Position numbers and translations under genes: made by a program
Notes under the pieces: model-generated
The model's input: the letters and a program-made list of their open reading frames with translations, nothing else
Database searches by the model: none
Told to the model about the DNA's origin: nothing
Part shown: piece by piece, positions 8,538-16,643 of the stretch
How positions within the stretch are numbered: position 1 is the first letter of the stretch
How the letters are laid out: each line of letters opens with the position of its first letter
Source: an uncultured Planctomycetaceae bacterium
GTDB taxonomy: Bacteria > Planctomycetota > Planctomycetia > Planctomycetales > Planctomycetaceae
NCBI GenBank assembly: GCA_903924405.1
Contig: CAIYBH010000244.1
Span: 1-39,041, forward strand
DNA length: 39,041 nucleotides
Direction of reading: 5' to 3'

Positions 8538-8639
8538 AAAGCTCTGCCCAGTCAAAAAATTCGCCTCGGCCAATCACCGCCAACAAGGGATACAGCCGCA
8601 AGTCCATCGCCCGAATCTTAACTCAAACTGAATCACCTC

Positions 8640-9287
8640 TCAGGAATTCCTTCCCCGATCTGCCTCTGCCCCCCGCTGGATGACCTGACGATGACTCGAT
8701 GATTTTCGCAGGTTACACCATTCCAGCCGAAATCGCCCCGGAAGCCTCTCCAGCCAGCCATCCACCATGCCAGCCAGCGACAACTCACCAAGGCTGGTCC
8801 CCTCAGGTTCACACGATTTCCCCAGAATCAGCAGTTCCGCGCCCCAGAATTCCGCAATCGATGCGGCAATGGAATCACTCGTGACCAGCCAGGATTCCGG
8901 CAAGCTCGCATAGACCGATCGCCCTTCCCCACCCAGAAATTCCGCCGTACTCAGCACGGCCACCTGTCCAACTGCCCAGATGCTCTCCGCTGAACTCCTG
9001 TCAGTGGCCAGCTGAAGTCCCGTTCCGGTACGCACCAAAACTCCCCCACTGAAACTCATCGTCCCAATCGCATCCCGATGACACTGAACTGCCGACAACC
9101 GCAGTCGATCATCCAGCATCCGAATTCGGTCCGCCGCAATGCCTCCGCCAGTCACAATCACAACCCGCTGTTCACTCAATTCACTCAGCAGAACGCGCAG
9201 TCTGACATGCAGGTCCGGCAGACTCAATAAACTGCCTCCCAGTTTCACAACGACAACGGCCCCGTCACTCTTCAATGTTCTCCGCAT
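8640..9287 (-). CDS. Amino-acid-kinase family protein, MfnE-like
   Basis: 215 residues. The N-terminal nucleotide-binding segment VVVVKLGGSLL and the following VIVTGGGIAADRIR are typical of the aspartokinase/uridylate kinase fold. The late segment WLVTSDSIAASIAEFWGAELLILGK fits the C-terminal nucleotide site. The short length and the GGSLLS and TSDSIAA patterns suggest the COG2054 branch. That branch includes MfnE, a kinase of methanofuran synthesis, and proteins linked to tetrahydromethanopterin C1 pathways, which planctomycetes are known to carry. The exact substrate is inferred. The start is uncertain: ATG 9287 is used, GTG 9305 is possible, and no clear Shine-Dalgarno decides. No other C1 genes are in the window. 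Confidence 0.7.
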   Translation of the reverse strand: MRRTLKSDGAVVVVKLGGSLLSLPDLHVRLRVLLSELSEQRVVIVTGGGIAADRIRMLDDRLRLSAVQCHRDAIGTMSFSGGVLVRTGTGLQLATDRSSAESIWAVGQVAVLSTAEFLGGEGRSVYASLPESWLVTSDSIAASIAEFWGAELLILGKSCEPEGTSLGELSLAGMVDGWLERLPGRFRLEWCNLRKSSSHRQVIQRGAEADRGRNS

Positions 9288-9420
9288 CAGAATATCCAAA
9301 CTCACCTCTGATAAGTCACTGCACAACTCATGCTCGCATTACCGTCCAATGCAGGCAACACATCACAAAACCCGTCGAAAAACATAATCCGTCCAACAGA
9401 ATCACAGATTCTCCCGGACT

Positions 9421-9455
9421 CCCGGTTCCACACCGGGATTTCCCCGGGAATCCCG
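9421..9455. promoter_or_regulatory. Overlapping inverted repeats in a divergent promoter region
   Basis: CCCGGT (9421-9426) pairs with ACCGGG (9432-9437). Overlapping it, CGGGATT (9434-9440) pairs with AATCCCG (9449-9455). The two structures share 9434-9437 and exclude each other. A TACAAT -10-like hexamer follows at 9457-9462, pointing to the methyltransferase gene, so these may be operator sites. Confidence 0.4.
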
Positions 9456-9517
9456 CTACAATCTGGCCGGTTCAGTCAGAAACTGATCGTGTCAGCAGGC
9501 CACTTCACCCATCCCAG

Positions 9518-9528
9518 CCCCCCCCCCC
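9518..9528 (+). repeat. Homopolymer tract of 11 C
   Basis: Eleven consecutive C residues end 15 bases before the GTG start of the methyltransferase. Such tracts slip during replication and are also prone to sequencing error. A change of one base would join the GTG at 9489 in frame with the methyltransferase. Confidence 0.85.
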
Positions 9529-9543
9529 AGCCGGACTTGTCGT

Positions 9544-10362
9544 GTGGAACATCTCAGGGCAAACCAACAGGCCTGGAACCAGCTTGCCGATTCCGGTAGC
9601 CTGTTTGCCAGAACAGCCACCGATGCCGAGTGCCGGGAACCACTGAAAACACTCGATGGACGCGGTTGGCTCCCCCAGTCCGTTGCCGGACTGGATGTCC
9701 TTTGCCTGGCCGCAGGGGGCGGATGGCAGTCCGTGCTGTACGCCGCTGCCGGGGCACGCGTTACCGTGGTGGATCTCAGCGACTCCATGCTGAAACTGGA
9801 TGAACAGGAATGTCGGCGACGTGGCTTCCAGGTAAAAACCCTGCAGACCTCCATGGAAGATCTTTCACTGCTGGCAGACCAGACCTTCGACATCGTGCAC
9901 CAGCCAGTCAGCACCTGCTACATTCCTGATCTCAGGGCCGTCTATCGGGAAATTGCTCGCGTCATTCGCGATGACGGACTCTACATCTCACAACACAAGC
10001 AACCCATCAGCCTGCAGATCAGCCACCGCAACGAACGGCAGCAGTTCGTGATCGGCGTCGAGTACTACCACGCGGGACCACTCCCGCAGCAGCAGGATAC
10101 CGCCTACCGTGAGTCCGGCACGACCGAATACCTTCATCGCCTCGAACAACTCGTCGGAGACCTCTGCTGCTCCGGATTTGTGATCGAGGATCTCCGCGAA
10201 CCCAAACGGGCCGATTACAATGCCGAAGTCAGTCACTACGGATATCGCGGTCGTTTCGTCCCGCCCTACCTCCGCATGAAGGCCCGTAGAAAACGACGCT
10301 CACAGGACGAACACACCGGCCGCCTCACACAACACGGACTGTGGATTCCCGGACAAAGCTGA
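9544..10362 (+). CDS. Class I SAM-dependent methyltransferase
   Basis: 272 residues. The Rossmann methyltransferase motifs are present: motif I DVLCLAAGGGWQSVLYAAAG (51-70), the acidic end of beta-2 in VTVVDLS (73-79), and the post-motif region FDIVHQPVSTCYIPDL. REIARVIRDDGLYISQ then marks the substrate-side helix and strand. The second half (about 150-265) is substrate-specific and I do not recognise its target. The start is a GTG with no convincing Shine-Dalgarno, 15 bases after the 11-C tract, so the N-terminus is uncertain. It is transcribed away from the kinase gene and is probably monocistronic, since the next gene converges on it. Confidence 0.85.
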   Translation: MEHLRANQQAWNQLADSGSLFARTATDAECREPLKTLDGRGWLPQSVAGLDVLCLAAGGGWQSVLYAAAGARVTVVDLSDSMLKLDEQECRRRGFQVKTLQTSMEDLSLLADQTFDIVHQPVSTCYIPDLRAVYREIARVIRDDGLYISQHKQPISLQISHRNERQQFVIGVEYYHAGPLPQQQDTAYRESGTTEYLHRLEQLVGDLCCSGFVIEDLREPKRADYNAEVSHYGYRGRFVPPYLRMKARRKRRSQDEHTGRLTQHGLWIPGQS

Positions 10363-10473
10363 ATCGCCCTGCACCACCACCCAGCCGATCCGCCCGCCAA
10401 TCCCGTCGCAACACATCACACAGCACACGCAAGTCTCGCTCCCGACCAGGGCCGCCATACCGCGACAGCACCG

Positions 10474-11184
10474 TTATCGTCCCCCAGTCCCACCCTGATT
10501 GCCGGTCCGCACATTCCGAAATCGCCCGTAATCCTGCTCCGCTTCCATCCCGTTCAAACCGTTACTATAAGGCTGCGAAACCACCGTTCGACGCTCTGCG
10601 TCATGGTTCCCGAGATCCGACAACACCCGCACAACGATTTCCCTGCGAATATGGTCAAGCTCCGGATCAGCATTGTGCATACTTCGCTGCACAATCACAG
10701 GAAATGGCGCCGTAGGCATACGCGCCGCAATCTCCATGATGTGATCCTTTCCGTAGGGAGTCAATTCCGATGAATTGTCCACAAATTCATGACGGTACAT
10801 CACAAAGTCGGATGCCTCCGCATTTGTCTCCATCATGTGCCAGTGAGACCGAACAATCGAACCCAGCGGCATGACATCCGGAATCGCGTAACGTGTCGCC
10901 GGATAATGATGCTTACTCCACGGTAGCCAGCTGAAACAACTCTGCTGGCAGTCATCTTCACAATAACCGCCGGATCCACCATGCTGGCCACCTCGGCCCA
11001 CGCCTCCACCCGCGCCCACACTGCCCGCACTGCCACCCGCCGCGTAGCTGCCGCCCGAGCCAGCCATGCCACTACTGCAAGGCTCATGATCCACACCTCC
11101 GCCCGTCGACAGACAACCCGCGGTGAGTAATCCACTACAGGTCAGAATCGCCAGTTCGGCAGGAAGAAAAAGTCGGGATTTCAT
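10474..11184 (-). CDS. Gly-rich lipoprotein, probably envelope-associated
   Basis: 236 residues. The N-terminus is a lipoprotein signal with lipobox LTAGC (lipid-modified Cys24). Residues about 27-75 are a flexible Gly/Ser-rich linker. A Cys-containing patch (YCEDDCQQSCFSW) follows, and then a folded domain of about 130 residues. One stretch, LTPYGKDHIMEIAARMPTA, is loosely reminiscent of OmpA-type domains, but I cannot assign it to a family. It lies 165 bases downstream of the secretin gene on the same strand, which suggests a pilotin-like or peptidoglycan-anchoring partner of the secretin. That link rests on position only. Confidence 0.75.
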   Translation of the reverse strand: MKSRLFLPAELAILTCSGLLTAGCLSTGGGVDHEPCSSGMAGSGGSYAAGGSAGSVGAGGGVGRGGQHGGSGGYCEDDCQQSCFSWLPWSKHHYPATRYAIPDVMPLGSIVRSHWHMMETNAEASDFVMYRHEFVDNSSELTPYGKDHIMEIAARMPTAPFPVIVQRSMHNADPELDHIRREIVVRVLSDLGNHDAERRTVVSQPYSNGLNGMEAEQDYGRFRNVRTGNQGGTGGR

Positions 11185-11349
11185 TTGGAAACTCTCTGCT
11201 CAGTCCTGACAGTCGCTGTTCACTCAGTATCCAGAACGCAGTACACCCCATCAGCCTCTGCCCACACTTCAGACGTCACCCGGCAACACAAAACTCTTCA
11301 CCCGGGATTCACACGATCAGACTCATCTGCGGGCACCTGATCAGCACAT

Positions 11350-13470
11350 TCAGCGTTCCTTCGTCCAGCCAGCTGGTCGCACGCTCGTTTTCGATGAGGA
11401 CCCCCGCCGAATGCTGTTGGTCCATGTACTGAATCGCGATGGCTTTTCCTTTGATCGCGTTTCGCCCGTGCGATTGACCTGCTTTGAAAAGGCACTTGGA
11501 TCCACCGGAATCCCACCACGGTCGTGCCCTGATCCTGACTCGCCATCGAACCCGGGAACCTCTGGCCCAGGGAACTCCTGAGGCACTGCAGGCGGGACCA
11601 TTTCAGGACCACGGCCAGGAGCGACTTGTGACGGATATCCATCCGCTGCTCCGGTATTTCCACCACCAGGAACCATCGATCCCGGCAGAGGCTGTGTATA
11701 GGCATTCGGTGCCACTGGCGCCGATCCATATCCATACTGCGGAACAGGGTAACTCTGCACGCCAGGGCCCACGTACGGTCCCGGCGCAGGTGGTGGATTG
11801 TAAAGATTGTAGCCCTGCGGGATCCCCTGCATCTGACCACTTCCAAACGGTGCCAGTTGATACACCGTGTGATCCGGTGTGCCTTCCGTCTGCCCCCGCT
11901 TCCACAGTTCATCATCAGACGGATGCGTCACGTTGTATCCCGGAAGCGGCGGAACTTCATTGGGCTCCATCGGCCGCACAATCTCCGGCGATACCAGCAC
12001 CAGCAGTTCGGTCTCCACCTGGGACGCACTCTTGGATTGAAAGACTCGTGGACCAATCCAGGGAATGTCTCCCAGCAGCGGAATCCGACTAACTTCCGTT
12101 AACGTCTGATTCGAAATCAGTCCGCCGATTGCAAACGTCTGCCCCTCACGCAACTCCACCGTCGTCTGCACGCGTTTTACATTCGTGCCGGGAATTCCGT
12201 TCACCGTATTGTCCGCATTGACCTGACTGAACTCCGGCACAACCTGCATCCGGATCAGGTCTTTGTCAATCACCGTCGGTGTGACAACCAGACTTGTGCC
12301 AAACCCGCGAAAGGTCGTCGCCTGACCTCCACCAAGACCAATGATGGTCGGAACCGCAAATTCACCACCCGCCAGAATACTGGCACCAGTTCCACTCAGC
12401 ACCGTCAACCGTGGTTCCGCCAGCAATCGAATCGTACCATTCGACTGCAGCCACTTCACAAAGACATTGATCTCACCATTTTCAAAGATACCACTCAGCG
12501 TCGTTCCGCTGGCTCCACCCAGTCCAGTGCCCACACTATGACGCCCGTTGTTGAACAGGACCTGCCAGTCAACACCGGCATCCCGCAACTCCGACCGGTT
12601 AATCTCTGCCACAACAACACGCAGAGAGATATTGAATTCTCCGGGGACATTCAGTTCATTGATGACAATGTCACGAAATGCACGGCCCTGAGCACCGCCG
12701 CCCGCGCCACCAGCTCCGACGCCGCCACCGGCACCGCCCGTCAAACCAATTCCACCCAGACCGTTCAAACCGCCGCCCATATCGTCGCCTGCCTGTGAGG
12801 CATTCCGGAGCGACCGCAGCACTTCTGTACGCACCACCTGCAGAATATTCTGAGCTTCCTCCGAATCGTAGGCCTGCCCACGCACAATCACCTGCGCCCC
12901 AATCGGAATCAACGCCACGCTCGAGTTCGGATACAGCACCTTCAACCGACGCTCCAGCCGGCCAAAGTCAATCGAACGCTGCTCTTCAAGACTGGCGTCG
13001 CGGACAACTGTCACTTCATAAATCGACGGAGTCAGCTCGTCCTCAAACCAGAGCGTCAGATCCGTCCGCCCAACAGCCAGACCAACAATGCTGATCTCGT
13101 TTTCAGAGTACTGAACGTAATTCGCAACCTCGATGTCCGTAACCGCTATCCGCCGCACTTTGCGGTTGGTCATGATCAGCCGACTGTGATGACGCTCAAT
13201 TTCCAGGTGGTACTGAGGCTTCAGCAGCTGATTGACATTTGGACTCAACGCCGCATCGACCCGCCCCGTCACCTCGGGTTCTTCGAGACGCAGCGCACCC
13301 CCCGGCATCGGTGGCGCCATCATCGCAGCGGGAGGCTGGGCGGCAACCGGATTCTGCATCAGCCCAAGCATCAGCAGAACTGCCGTAGACCACCCGACTC
13401 GCACGCCAGATTGCAAATGCTTCCAACGATGACTCGCCGGAAACATCAGTTCTGACAATTCAACCCGCAT
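11350..13470 (-). CDS. Secretin of the type II/Flp pilus family (RcpA/CpaC-like)
   Basis: 706 residues with a signal peptide (hydrophobic core STAVLLMLGLMQN, cleavage after PVAA or AQP). A pilus-secretin N-terminal domain follows (YHLEIERHHSRLIMTNRKVR, then ISIVGLAVGRTDLTLWF), then a BON/N1-like domain (VALIPIGAQVIVRGQA). A very Gly-rich linker lies at about 230-263. The secretin channel domain (about 270-503) carries the conserved GGLISNQTLTEVSRIPLLGD. The C-terminal 190 residues are Pro/Gly/Tyr-rich. Secretins form outer-membrane channels for Flp/Tad pili or type II export. The ATG at 13470 has AAGGAG eight bases upstream; a longer frame would start at a TTG and lacks this support. No cpaB, cpaE, cpaF or tad genes are adjacent. 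Confidence 0.92.
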   Translation of the reverse strand: MRVELSELMFPASHRWKHLQSGVRVGWSTAVLLMLGLMQNPVAAQPPAAMMAPPMPGGALRLEEPEVTGRVDAALSPNVNQLLKPQYHLEIERHHSRLIMTNRKVRRIAVTDIEVANYVQYSENEISIVGLAVGRTDLTLWFEDELTPSIYEVTVVRDASLEEQRSIDFGRLERRLKVLYPNSSVALIPIGAQVIVRGQAYDSEEAQNILQVVRTEVLRSLRNASQAGDDMGGGLNGLGGIGLTGGAGGGVGAGGAGGGAQGRAFRDIVINELNVPGEFNISLRVVVAEINRSELRDAGVDWQVLFNNGRHSVGTGLGGASGTTLSGIFENGEINVFVKWLQSNGTIRLLAEPRLTVLSGTGASILAGGEFAVPTIIGLGGGQATTFRGFGTSLVVTPTVIDKDLIRMQVVPEFSQVNADNTVNGIPGTNVKRVQTTVELREGQTFAIGGLISNQTLTEVSRIPLLGDIPWIGPRVFQSKSASQVETELLVLVSPEIVRPMEPNEVPPLPGYNVTHPSDDELWKRGQTEGTPDHTVYQLAPFGSGQMQGIPQGYNLYNPPPAPGPYVGPGVQSYPVPQYGYGSAPVAPNAYTQPLPGSMVPGGGNTGAADGYPSQVAPGRGPEMVPPAVPQEFPGPEVPGFDGESGSGHDRGGIPVDPSAFSKQVNRTGETRSKEKPSRFSTWTNSIRRGSSSKTSVRPAGWTKER

Positions 13471-13625
13471 TCCAGTTGCTCCTTCCATGTCGCAACCCTT
13501 CTGCCCCGCAGTGATTTCAGACCCGATTTCACTCAGCCGCCCCCTCGAATCCCCGATCGTTCTATCCTTGAACAACCAGCGATTGTCTCGCGGGACCGCT
13601 TTGCAGGGCCCATGGGTCTCTTCCC

Positions 13626-13889
13626 CTATCGACTGACCGCAGCAACCGCGCCCATGAAGTCCTGAGGAGTTTTCCCCTGATCAGCAACAGACGTAACGGT
13701 CCGGCAATCTGGGTAAAAAACTCCAGGGCGCTCTTCCCGATTCAAGACATACAACCTTGGTAACCCCCCGGAAATTCCCCCTCGAATTCGCTCAATTCCC
13801 CGAAAATACTCAAGTCCCTGCCCTTCAGCCGCACTCAACTGAAACCAGTTCCGTCCACATGCGACCGCAAATCGCGAAGGTATCACCAT
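13626..13889 (-). CDS. Doubtful small ORF overlapping the end of the upstream gene
   Basis: 87 residues starting at an ATG that overlaps the stop of the upstream small secreted protein (ATGGTGA), an arrangement often seen in translational coupling. The protein (MVIPSRFAVACGRNWF...) has no signal peptide or recognisable domain, and its codon use looks less constrained than that of its neighbours. It may be only an open frame in a spacer. If it is not real, the stretch 13471-13882 holds nothing else I can identify apart from the secretin promoter. Confidence 0.2.
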   Translation of the reverse strand: MVIPSRFAVACGRNWFQLSAAEGQGLEYFRGIERIRGGISGGLPRLYVLNREERPGVFYPDCRTVTSVADQGKTPQDFMGAVAAVSR

Positions 13890-14293
13890 AGAATCGTTAC
13901 GTTCGGAACCGCTGGCCCGGGGTGCATCCACGGACTGCGATAGCTGTAATAAGGATAACGGTAGTGAACAGGGGAGTGCCCACCGCCGGCAGACCAGAGG
14001 TATTGTCCGCTCGGAATCACCGGAACGAACGGCGCCGCAACTGCGGGCATCCCCTGATAACCATTCCTGTCAATCAAAACTGATCCCAGCTCGGCCGCCA
14101 TCCAGACTGTGCGGCCCGCCATGCCGCCGCCCCCTCCGCAGACACAACCACTGGTACCAATTGCATACCCGACGGCACTCTCCACTATCCGGTGATCGTA
14201 CGCAGGTCTCGCTCCCATCGCACCCGCCCGCCCGACACTCACGTTCAACAGCATCAGGCCCGCTGCAATCAAAAATACCTGTCTCATCCTCAT
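13883..14293 (-). CDS. Small secreted protein, Gly/Tyr/Pro-rich, unknown function
   Basis: 136 residues. It has a signal peptide (MRMRQVFLIAAGLMLLNVSVGRA) and a Gly-rich CVCGGGGGM segment near residue 50. The C-terminal end is rich in Tyr, Pro, Ser and His (SPVHYRYPYYSYRSPWMHPG). I recognise no domain. The ATG at 14293 is chosen because GGAG lies eight bases upstream and the signal peptide starts there; the frame is open further upstream but without support. It lies between the secretin gene and a divergently transcribed gene for another small secreted protein of similar composition, so both may be envelope or matrix proteins. Confidence 0.65.
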   Translation of the reverse strand: MRMRQVFLIAAGLMLLNVSVGRAGAMGARPAYDHRIVESAVGYAIGTSGCVCGGGGGMAGRTVWMAAELGSVLIDRNGYQGMPAVAAPFVPVIPSGQYLWSAGGGHSPVHYRYPYYSYRSPWMHPGPAVPNVTILW

Positions 14294-14601
14294 CTCTCTG
14301 TCTCCGTATGGAATTTCAAGACTGGAACTCCCAACCCCGCAGTCCCGGTGCTCCACCAGCAACATGACACAACTCCGACTTACAGGCCAGAAAAATCCAT
14401 CTCCCACAAATCAAAGTTAAGATTTAACGATCAGTAAGTTCGAAAACACCGGTCCTGATCGGTCTCGCTCGTTTCGCGGTATTCTTCCTGTTTTGGACGA
14501 ATAGAAGACCCTCCGGATCCCGATGATCCTGCAGCACAGCCGCGGTTCCGGATTCCAACAAACAGGAAACCGCCGCATGCCACGGTACATGGAGGTTCGG
14601 T
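14294..14601. other. Divergent intergenic region between two small secreted-protein genes
   Basis: 308 bases. A short symmetrical element, GTTAA-GAT-TTAAC (14416-14428), lies near the middle. A leader hairpin precedes the rightward gene (14542-14573). I could not define convincing -35/-10 pairs for either direction. Confidence 0.4.
14542..14573 (+). promoter_or_regulatory. Leader hairpin before the small secreted-protein gene
   Basis: GCGGTTCC (14542-14549) pairs with GGAAACCGC (14565-14573), leaving one bulged A and a 15-base loop. It ends 17 bases before the ribosome-binding site GGAGG (14591-14595). It could stabilise the transcript or modulate translation. No T tract follows, so it is not a terminator. 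Confidence 0.4.
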
Positions 14602-15117
14602 ATGGCAAGAGCGATCGTCGTCGCAATAATTCTCAACGCAGCCGTCGCTGGCGCAGCGAATGCCCAGTCTGCCCTACCCCCGCAGCCGTTCTCAGACACC
14701 ATCGCTGCCGGTGAAGGTGTTCAGACCTACCCGTTCGATCAGCAGGACACCTGGATTCACGGCCATTTCCAGCGGTATCCAGCCTACGGCGGCTTCTCCA
14801 GCTTTCGTCCCTACAATTACAGCCACGTCGTTGCCCAGTCACAACTTGCTGCCGCCTGGGGCGCTCCCCATGGTATGCCCTACTCCCAGCAGTTCTGGAA
14901 CCGCTACCGCGGGAGCTATCTGGACGGCCATCTGCATCATCAGGCCCCGACCGAACTAATGACCCCGCCGGAGGCGGATCCAGCATTCGCTCCGACACCG
15001 GTTCAGCCAATTCGCTACCAGCCAGCGACTGCCGGCACTCAATCCGCCAGACGCAGTGCCCGCGGCCCGCAGGCCCATGTCCCTAAGTCGCCGACCTCAC
15101 GAGGGATCCTCCGCTGA
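14602..15117 (+). CDS. Small secreted protein, unknown function
   Basis: 171 residues. It has a Sec signal peptide (MARAIVVAIILNAAVAGAANA, cleavage near residue 21) and a mature part rich in Tyr, His, Gln and Pro (DTWIHGHFQRYPAYGGFSSF). The C-terminal tail is basic and Arg/Ser-rich. No known domain is seen. The start is well supported by GGAGG six bases upstream of the ATG. The gene is flanked by a leader hairpin and a strong terminator, so it is a complete single-gene transcription unit, probably well expressed. Its composition resembles that of the divergent neighbour at 13883-14293. Confidence 0.75.
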   Translation: MARAIVVAIILNAAVAGAANAQSALPPQPFSDTIAAGEGVQTYPFDQQDTWIHGHFQRYPAYGGFSSFRPYNYSHVVAQSQLAAAWGAPHGMPYSQQFWNRYRGSYLDGHLHHQAPTELMTPPEADPAFAPTPVQPIRYQPATAGTQSARRSARGPQAHVPKSPTSRGILR

Positions 15118-15152
15118 ACATCAGCAGTAGAGCAGTCTGAAAACTCCCCGCT

Positions 15153-15200
15153 GGAAACGCTCCGGTTCGAATCCCAGGACCGGGGCGTTTCCGCTTTTTT
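15153..15200 (+). terminator. Rho-independent terminator
   Basis: GGAAACGCTCCGGT pairs with ACCGGGGCGTTTCC with one mismatch and is followed by GCTTTTTT. It lies 35 bases after the stop of the small secreted-protein gene. Confidence 0.88.
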
Positions 15201-15530
15201 ATCCACCGAATCCCTCCCTGCGGAAAATCCCGGGACGTTGATTTTCCTGGTGCCATGTGCGTCACACTGCCTCACTCCGAAAATCCGGATGTTGGTCAGC
15301 CATAATGCCACGGGTTGATCAGTCATCGGTTTTTCGGCATGATTCCTCGCGTCACAACTGACGGTGTCTCTGCTTCTTCACGCCGAGTTCGCTACTCCAC
15401 CGACCAGGCACACAGGTCGGTCCCTCGCGACATCCTGTGCTCTCGAATTTGCGGCCGTGACTCCATCTCATGTCGAAGTTCGCAACATGCCCCCAGACCT
15501 GCCTTCCACAGGTTGTTTTCCACGGAACCT
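15201..15530. other. Spacer upstream of gcvT
   Basis: 330 bases between the terminator and the gcvT start. A 7-bp hairpin (ACCGACC / GGTCGGT, near 15399-15421) is the only clear structure. I looked for a glycine riboswitch and did not find its conserved core. The gcvT frame is open from 15315, but that part does not look like protein of the family. Confidence 0.4.
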
Positions 15531-16625
15531 ATGCAGATGAAAATAACCCCTCTGAATTCATGGCACAGGGCAAATCATGGTCGCATGGTCGAGTTCGGTG
15601 GCTGGGAAATGCCCGTGCAGTACTCTTCCATCGTTGAAGAACACCTCACAGTCCGCCGCGCCGCAGGACTCTTCGACATCTCCCACATGGGACGTCTGAT
15701 CCTTTCCGGTGAAACAGCCGGAGACTTCCTCAACAGAACCCTGACCAATGATGTGTCCAAACTGCGTCCCGGAGACGTACGCTATTCGCTGATTTGTCAG
15801 CACGATGGTGGGATTCTCGATGACGTCCTCGTTTACCGCCTGCAGGATCGCTGGGAACTCGTTGTAAACGCTTCCAATCGTCTCCCGATCATCAGCTGGC
15901 TGGAACATCTCGCTGGCTTTGCCTCAATCTCTTTCCATGACCAGACAGAATCTACCGGAATGATCGCACTTCAGGGCCCGGCCGCCCTGAAGATCATTCA
16001 GGACCTCGGTGTCAACGACGCCAATTTCATGGCCAGGTACTCAGCAAGAGATGTCTCTGTGGAACACTTCTCCGGCCTCATCTCCCGAACAGGGTACACC
16101 GGTGAAGATGGTTTTGAACTGATCGTTGCTGCTGATCAGACCGAACGACTCTGGAGCCACCTGCTCGCCCTCGGAGCTCCGGAAGGAATTCTTCCTGCAG
16201 GTCTCGGCTGCCGAGACACTCTGCGTCTCGAAGCCGCGATGCCCCTGTACGGACACGAATTGAATACGACAATCGACCCTCTCACCGCCGGACTCAGCTT
16301 CGGCGTGCGATTCGCAAAGCCCGAGTACCCCGGAAAAGCAGCGCTCGAACTGATCCGCGAGACTGGACCAACTCACACACGTGTCGGTCTCGCCCTTGAA
16401 GGACGGCGTATCGCTCGCGAAGGCTCACCCGTCTTCATCGACGGCAACGAATGCGGAACAGTGACTTCAGGAACCTTCTCACCCACATTGCAACAGGTCA
16501 TCGCTATGGCCTACGTACCCACAGACGTGGCGACACCTGGTCGGGCGATCGAAGTTGAACTCCGCGGAACAATGCTCCCCGGACAAATTGTCGAACTTCC
16601 ATTCTATAAACGCCCACGCTCCTGA
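15531..16625 (+). CDS. gcvT: Glycine cleavage system T protein (aminomethyltransferase)
   Basis: 364 residues, the normal GcvT length. The N-terminus MKITPLNSWHRANHGRMVEF and the motifs FGGWEMPVQY (22-31) and GLFDISHMGRL (46-56) are diagnostic. QHDGGILDDVLVYR carries the folate-site Asp region, and RTGYTGEDGFEL and GLGCRDTLRLEA follow in order. The C-terminal barrel ends with GQIVELPFYKRP. The enzyme transfers the aminomethyl carbon from lipoyl-GcvH to tetrahydrofolate. I use the ATG at 15531 because it matches the family N-terminus; another ATG lies six bases on. gcvH, gcvPA and gcvPB are not adjacent; the next gene converges and ends 18 bases away. Confidence 0.95.
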   Translation: MQMKITPLNSWHRANHGRMVEFGGWEMPVQYSSIVEEHLTVRRAAGLFDISHMGRLILSGETAGDFLNRTLTNDVSKLRPGDVRYSLICQHDGGILDDVLVYRLQDRWELVVNASNRLPIISWLEHLAGFASISFHDQTESTGMIALQGPAALKIIQDLGVNDANFMARYSARDVSVEHFSGLISRTGYTGEDGFELIVAADQTERLWSHLLALGAPEGILPAGLGCRDTLRLEAAMPLYGHELNTTIDPLTAGLSFGVRFAKPEYPGKAALELIRETGPTHTRVGLALEGRRIAREGSPVFIDGNECGTVTSGTFSPTLQQVIAMAYVPTDVATPGRAIEVELRGTMLPGQIVELPFYKRPRS

Positions 16626-16643
16626 TTCAGATCCGGAGGGCAT

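Noticed and set aside
11298..11915. 205-codon minus-strand open frame within the secretin region
   Set aside because: It overlaps the Pro/Gly-rich tail of the secretin in another frame, with Arg/Trp-rich composition; a shadow frame.
15161..15175. GGTTCGAATCC, which looks like a tRNA T-loop
   Set aside because: The flanking bases do not pair as a T-stem and no acceptor or anticodon arm is found; it is the loop side of a terminator hairpin.
15199..15207. TTATCCACC as a DnaA box
   Set aside because: It is a single 8-of-9 match overlapping a terminator T tract, with no cluster of boxes around it.
15201..15530. Glycine riboswitch upstream of gcvT
   Set aside because: The conserved core sequences and paired helices of the aptamer were not found.
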